Shown one piece after another: positions 5,884 to 5,987 of a stretch of DNA of 5,987 bases (positions are counted from its first letter, which is position 1; the number at the start of each line of letters is the position of its first letter). This stretch comes from Flavobacteriaceae bacterium UBA3440 (lineage in GTDB: Bacteria > Bacteroidota > Bacteroidia > Flavobacteriales > Flavobacteriaceae). Location: the NCBI GenBank assembly GCA_002378585.1, contig DFSJ01000029.1:1-5987 (forward strand), read 5' to 3'. The translations under genes and the position numbers were made by a program. The notes under the pieces were generated by a model, which was not told the DNA's origin, did not search any database, and saw only the letters and a program-made list of their open reading frames with translations.

Positions 5884-5987
5884 ATGAGCAAAACACTGAT
5901 TGCACCCTCTGTACTCGCTGCGGATTTTGCCAATTTAGAAAGAGACATTACCCTGATCAACCAATCTTCGGCTGATTGGTTTCATAT
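5884..5987 (+). CDS. rpe: Ribulose-phosphate 3-epimerase, N-terminal part (cut by window edge)
   Basis: Enzyme of the pentose phosphate pathway that interconverts D-ribulose 5-phosphate and D-xylulose 5-phosphate; a metal-dependent TIM barrel in the cytosol. Only 34 complete codons are inside the window. They begin MSKTLIAPSVLAADFANLER and include ADWFH just before the edge. IAPSxLAADFxxL is the family's first barrel strand, with the conserved Ser of APS, and DWFH leads into the DxMDG metal-site motif expected just beyond the window. A second in-frame ATG at 5875 would add MIA; 5884 fits the family better, but 5875 cannot be excluded. There is no Shine-Dalgarno, and the start lies 10 nt after the T-run of the rpoD terminator. 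Confidence 0.93.
   Translation, partial: MSKTLIAPSVLAADFANLERDITLINQSSADWFH

Overview
The window is a stretch of core-genome housekeeping DNA from a member of the Bacteroidota, most likely class Flavobacteriia. Three things point there. (1) Promoters upstream of fbaA and rpsO match the Bacteroidota -7 element TAnnTTTG. (2) No gene start carries a Shine-Dalgarno sequence; the starts are preceded by A-rich sequence instead. (3) The short 287-residue primary sigma factor without region 1.1 and the zinc-ribbon-less AccD are, as I recall, of flavobacterial type. All genes are on the + strand.

Layout. 1-98: last 31 codons of an outer-membrane beta-barrel protein, probably of the BamA/TamA (D15) type. 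99-146: promoter and short leader. 147-1214: fbaA, class II fructose-bisphosphate aldolase. 1243-2103: accD, acetyl-CoA carboxylase beta subunit, 28 nt downstream with no terminator between them, so probably co-transcribed. 2104-2176: a fresh promoter and leader for rpsO (2177-2446). 2450-2476: an intrinsic hairpin terminator or attenuator. 2585-4858: pnp, polynucleotide phosphorylase. 4864-4898: a strong terminator. 4980-5843: rpoD-type primary sigma factor. 5848-5873: a third intrinsic terminator. 5884-5987: first 34 codons of rpe, ribulose-phosphate 3-epimerase, cut by the window edge.

How the genes relate. fbaA and rpe serve central carbon metabolism (glycolysis/gluconeogenesis and pentose phosphate pathway). 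accD feeds malonyl-CoA into fatty-acid synthesis. rpsO and pnp form the widely conserved ribosomal protein S15-PNPase pair of translation and RNA turnover, and rpoD directs transcription of most genes. They look like neighbouring housekeeping transcription units rather than one dedicated pathway.

Two starts need correction. The longest open frames for pnp (from 2462) and rpoD (from GTG 4944) begin inside RNA hairpins and add non-homologous N-termini; the supported starts are 2585 and 4980. I found no mobile element, CRISPR array, tRNA, rRNA or novel system. What deserves a second look is regulatory or structural detail: the rpsO leader, the rpsO-pnp attenuator, the rpoD leader hairpin, the terminator abutting rpe, and the loss of zinc ligands in AccD.
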